A DNA stretch of 64,000 nucleotides from Lysinibacillus sp. BPa_S21 (GTDB lineage Bacteria; Bacillota; Bacilli; Bacillales_A; Planococcaceae): positions 372,001 to 436,000 of the forward strand of contig NZ_JALIRS010000001.1 in NCBI RefSeq assembly GCF_023337795.1, in the 5' to 3' direction. The number at the start of each line of letters is the position of its first letter. The stretch's first letter is position 1. Shown piece by piece: positions 61,760 through 64,000 of this stretch. The position numbers and the translations under genes were made by a program. The notes under the pieces are model-generated. The model ran no database searches, had not been told where the DNA came from, and saw nothing but the letters and a program-made list of their open reading frames with translations.

Positions 61760-62002
61760 TTGATTATCATCCTTTTAAGTTGTTGTTCACTTGATTTCAC
61801 TAACGCTCATAAAAAACAAATGAAGTTGTTTATTTGGTAATCGTATCATAGGTGACTCTATCAAGCCACTGGATATCAATATATAGATTTGAAAGAGGGG
61901 AACATCTGGGATTAGATAGTATTTAAGTAGGGATGAGGTCTATTCCTAAAGATTGCTTCCTAATTGTTGTTTTTATGTCAACAAACCAAACAAGCAAAGG
62001 TA
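61760..62002. other. intergenic stretch, no gene seen
   Basis: Upstream region of the methyltransferase gene; no open frame with start signals. Confidence 0.45.
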
Positions 62003-62356
62003 TTAATCCTGTTGCTTGTACACTTTGTTTTGCTTGATTGCTAAATATAATGAGTAACTAAACGAAATGAATATTATTACAGAAAAAGTAAACGAGAACG
62101 TGGCTTTATAGTAGATTGAAGTAAACAACATGACGATAGAACTGATGATGATGGCTACACGTAGGTAAATATCTGTTTTTTCACTTGGATTAAAAAAATC
62201 TTGAAGAATAGCAAATAAATAACTAAATCCGAAAAATATAAAATATTCATAAATAAAAATAGGCTTTACATATTCAGGAATACCAAAAGAAATTATTTTA
62301 ACTATAAAAATGAGTAGCACTACATATTTTGTATATTTGCTAAAGGAATTTAACAA
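62003..62356 (-). CDS. four-helix membrane protein, 117 aa
   Basis: Hydrophobic segments: YVVLLIFIVKIISFGI, YEYFIFFGFSYLFAIL, YLRVAIIISSIVMLFTSI and FSFTFSVIIFISFSYSLYL, with short loops. The tail IKQNKVYKQQD is basic. AGGGAGGG precedes the start. No family recognised; probably an integral membrane protein of unknown role. Confidence 0.68.
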   Translation of the reverse strand: MLNSFSKYTKYVVLLIFIVKIISFGIPEYVKPIFIYEYFIFFGFSYLFAILQDFFNPSEKTDIYLRVAIIISSIVMLFTSIYYKATFSFTFSVIIFISFSYSLYLAIKQNKVYKQQD

Positions 62357-62562
62357 AATATCCCTCCCTTATAATGTTAGAGTAACATATTTTGTTAAAA
62401 ATAAATAATGCAGTTATGTGGGTCATTTCTTTTGGGCAATGGATTGAAGCATAGGTAGCAACAATTACAAGCAAAATGATTTCAACAAATCGTACTGAGC
62501 AGAAACAGCGATATATAGTCGTTGAATTTCTGGAACAGTATTCGAAAAATAAAATCTAATTG

Positions 62563-62619
62563 TTGACAAAAGAGGTTTATTCCAATAAACTCACAAACAA
62601 GAGGTTTACTACGATAAAC
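62563..62619 (+). promoter_or_regulatory. promoter and two BlaI-type operators
   Basis: TTGACA (62563-62568) and TAAACT (62586-62591), 17 apart. Two dyads overlap or follow it: GTTTATTCCAATAAAC (62575-62590) and GTTTACTACGATAAAC (62604-62619). They are identical in the outer GTTTA...ATAAAC arms. They differ from the classic BlaI site (TACA/TGTA) and are probably bound by the BlaI-like protein encoded next. Confidence 0.8.
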
Positions 62620-62636
62620 TTAGGAGGACGATTAGA

Positions 62637-62999
62637 ATGGAACCGTATAAATTGTTCGATGCTGAATACAAATTTGCATGTCTGATTTGGGATCATGAGC
62701 CCATTAATTCTACTGATCTTGTTAAGCTGTGCGAAACAGAGCTTGGCTGGAAAAAGTCCACGACCTATACTGTTTTAAGAAAATTATGTAAGCGTGGAAT
62801 CCTTAGAAATGAGAAGGCAACGGTCACAGCCGTCGTTAAAAAAGAGGACGCACTGAAATACGAAAGCCAAATGGTTGTTGAAAAATCCTTCAATGGTTCC
62901 TTGCCACAGTTTTTAACTGCTTTTCTAGGTGAAAAGGGACTTTCGAATGAGGAAGCGGAAGAGTTGAAGCGGATTATTGAGGAGGCAACGAAAGAATGA
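62637..62999 (+). CDS. BlaI/MecI/CopY family transcriptional repressor
   Basis: 120 residues. The winged helix starts LFDAEYKFACLIWDHEPINS, then LGWKKSTTYTVLRKLCKRGIL (recognition helix) and EKATVTAVVKKEDAL. The dimerisation helix SLPQFLTAFLGEKGLS follows. In BlaR1-BlaI systems this repressor is cleaved when the membrane sensor binds its signal. AGGAGG precedes the ATG. The stop overlaps the next start by ATGA. The controlled genes are itself and the M56 protease. Confidence 0.9.
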   Translation: MEPYKLFDAEYKFACLIWDHEPINSTDLVKLCETELGWKKSTTYTVLRKLCKRGILRNEKATVTAVVKKEDALKYESQMVVEKSFNGSLPQFLTAFLGEKGLSNEEAEELKRIIEEATKE

Positions 63000-64000
63000 A
63001 CCTGTTTCTTATAATCCTTAATATGAGCATTACTGCAAGTTTTGTCGCACTAGCTGTGATCATGGCGAGATTCCTATTGAAGCGCGCTCCTAAAATATTC
63101 TCTTATATTCTATGGGTGGCCGTAGCAATCAGACTGATTATTCCCGTTAGTTTCGCTTCAAGCTTTAGTATATTACGTTTCGTGAAACCTCAGGATAAAA
63201 CAGGCACGGGTTTCCTGGAATTTGTGCCAGCGGAAATTGGTATGCAGAAAACGCCTGTTGTAGATGGTGGCATTAAAGAAGTAAGTCATTTTATAAATTC
63301 ATCTCTTCCAGTGGCTACTCCGATGGCAAGTACAAACCCTATGCAAATCATTATCTGGATTGCAAGTATAATTTGGATAGCAGGTGTAGTTATACTGCTA
63401 CTTTACAGCATTATATCGTACTTCAAAATAGTAGTTAGAGTTCGAACTGCAACACTTGTCAAAGATAATATTTATGAGACTGACCAGATTGCAACACCCT
63501 TTGTTCTTGGTTTTCTGAATCCGAAAATATACATCCCAATCGGCATGAGTGATCATGAGCTGTCTTACATTTTACTTCATGAGCAGATTCATATTATGAG
63601 GCGTGATTATCTCATAAAACCTTTGGCATTTATCATGCTGATCATTCACTGGTTTAATCCGCTCATGTGGTTATCTTACGCGTTGATGAGTAAGGATATG
63701 GAGATGTCCTGCGATGAGAGTGTCGTTAATAAGATGGGCAACCAGATTAAAAGAAGCTACTCAACCTCATTGCTTACTCTTTCCATCAGCAATAAAAGGT
63801 TTCCAACCGGAAGTCCGCTTGCTTTTGGAGAGAGCAATGTGAAAGCAAGAATTAAAAATATTCTTACTTACCGTCAAGCTTCTAAGAGAACAATTGCAGC
63901 ATATATGATTGTTATTATGGCTTTAGTTGTAGGATGTACTGCCAATCCAAAGCCTTTGCAGCAAACGTCACAGGGACCATCAGGATATAATATTGATCAG
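62996..64000 (+). CDS. BlaR1-like M56 family metallopeptidase, cut by window end
   Basis: 335 residues are visible and the frame is still open at the last base. Three or four N-terminal helices (LFLIILNMSITASFVALAVIM; SYILWVAVAIRLIIPV; WIASIIWIAGVVILLLYS) precede the zinc-protease centre LLHEQIHIMRRDYLIKPL (HExxH). The next Glu is in MSKDMEMSCDESVVNKMG. A further helix and a possible lipobox-like LVVGCTAN follow. This is the BlaR1/MecR1 sensor-protease layout; the outside sensor domain would come next. Signal unknown. Confidence 0.9.
   Translation, partial: MNLFLIILNMSITASFVALAVIMARFLLKRAPKIFSYILWVAVAIRLIIPVSFASSFSILRFVKPQDKTGTGFLEFVPAEIGMQKTPVVDGGIKEVSHFINSSLPVATPMASTNPMQIIIWIASIIWIAGVVILLLYSIISYFKIVVRVRTATLVKDNIYETDQIATPFVLGFLNPKIYIPIGMSDHELSYILLHEQIHIMRRDYLIKPLAFIMLIIHWFNPLMWLSYALMSKDMEMSCDESVVNKMGNQIKRSYSTSLLTLSISNKRFPTGSPLAFGESNVKARIKNILTYRQASKRTIAAYMIVIMALVVGCTANPKPLQQTSQGPSGYNIDQ

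Noticed and set aside
62478-62560. A short open stretch MISTNRTEQKQRYIVVEF before the BlaI promoter
   Set aside because: 27 codons only, no ribosome binding site; could be a remnant, not supported as a gene.

Overview
The window reads as chromosomal DNA of an AT-rich, low-GC Gram-positive bacterium of the Bacillales, most like Lysinibacillus or a relative. This rests on strong AGGAGG-type ribosome binding sites, frequent TTG/GTG starts, intrinsic terminators after most genes, a T-box leader, a Bacillus-type LexA box, and Bacillus-type families (YkuS, BcrC, PaiA/PaiB, CPCC, RNHCP, GrpB). The genus is an inference. I saw no rRNA, tRNA, CRISPR array or intact insertion sequence. The region is accessory in character: many acetyltransferases, regulators, exporters and small membrane proteins, with an unusual number of broken genes.

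Layout. 0-10 kb: small membrane and secreted proteins, YkuS, an RNHCP protein, a large helical-repeat exported protein, a LOG-family hydrolase, a MazG-like pyrophosphohydrolase, GNAT acetyltransferases and a methyltransferase. 10-14 kb: BcrC, then two unknown genes behind a LexA box and between two related inverted-repeat elements, then a fused polyamine enzyme (branched-polyamine synthase plus AdoMet decarboxylase). 14.7-18 kb: an Rrf2 regulator with two thioredoxin-reductase-like flavoproteins and a thioredoxin. 18-22 kb: AraC regulator, proline dehydrogenase, PaiA and PaiB, a lipoprotein. 22.4-28.6 kb: an ABC transporter and two-component system between two similar direct repeats. 28.7-34 kb: topoisomerase III, a T-box-controlled MFS transporter, a GNAT and a peroxiredoxin-like protein, then a 42-bp tandem repeat. 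34.5-41 kb: a MarR-controlled heterodimeric ABC exporter, a YiaA/B membrane protein, and a TetR regulator with two small membrane proteins. 41-45 kb: an M20 amidohydrolase in one operon with a MetNIQ methionine-type transporter. 45-54 kb: a DUF2087 protein, an SDR protein, a MerR/DUF418-type divergent pair, GrpB, AraC, a macrolide-type glycosyltransferase, a lipoprotein and a BmrR-like MerR. 54-64 kb: a broken lipoprotein gene, a CPBP protease, DinB, a second thioredoxin behind a ruined flavoprotein gene, a SET-domain protein, a Trm11-like methyltransferase, and a BlaI/BlaR1 pair cut by the window end.

Themes. Polyamine functions recur (the BpsA-SpeD fusion and PaiA/PaiB). Thiol-redox modules are duplicated, and the second copy is decaying. 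Several regulator-transporter pairs have clear palindromic operators. At least nine genes are interrupted or truncated (1047, 4367, 7314, 8310, 20133, 26050, 28271, 54495 and 57232). The 10-bp tandem duplication at 7378 is a real-looking mutation, but the single-base frameshifts could also be assembly errors.

The best candidate for an undescribed system is the LexA-controlled two-gene cassette at 11278-12337. The BpsA-SpeD fusion with a terminator-like leader hairpin comes next.
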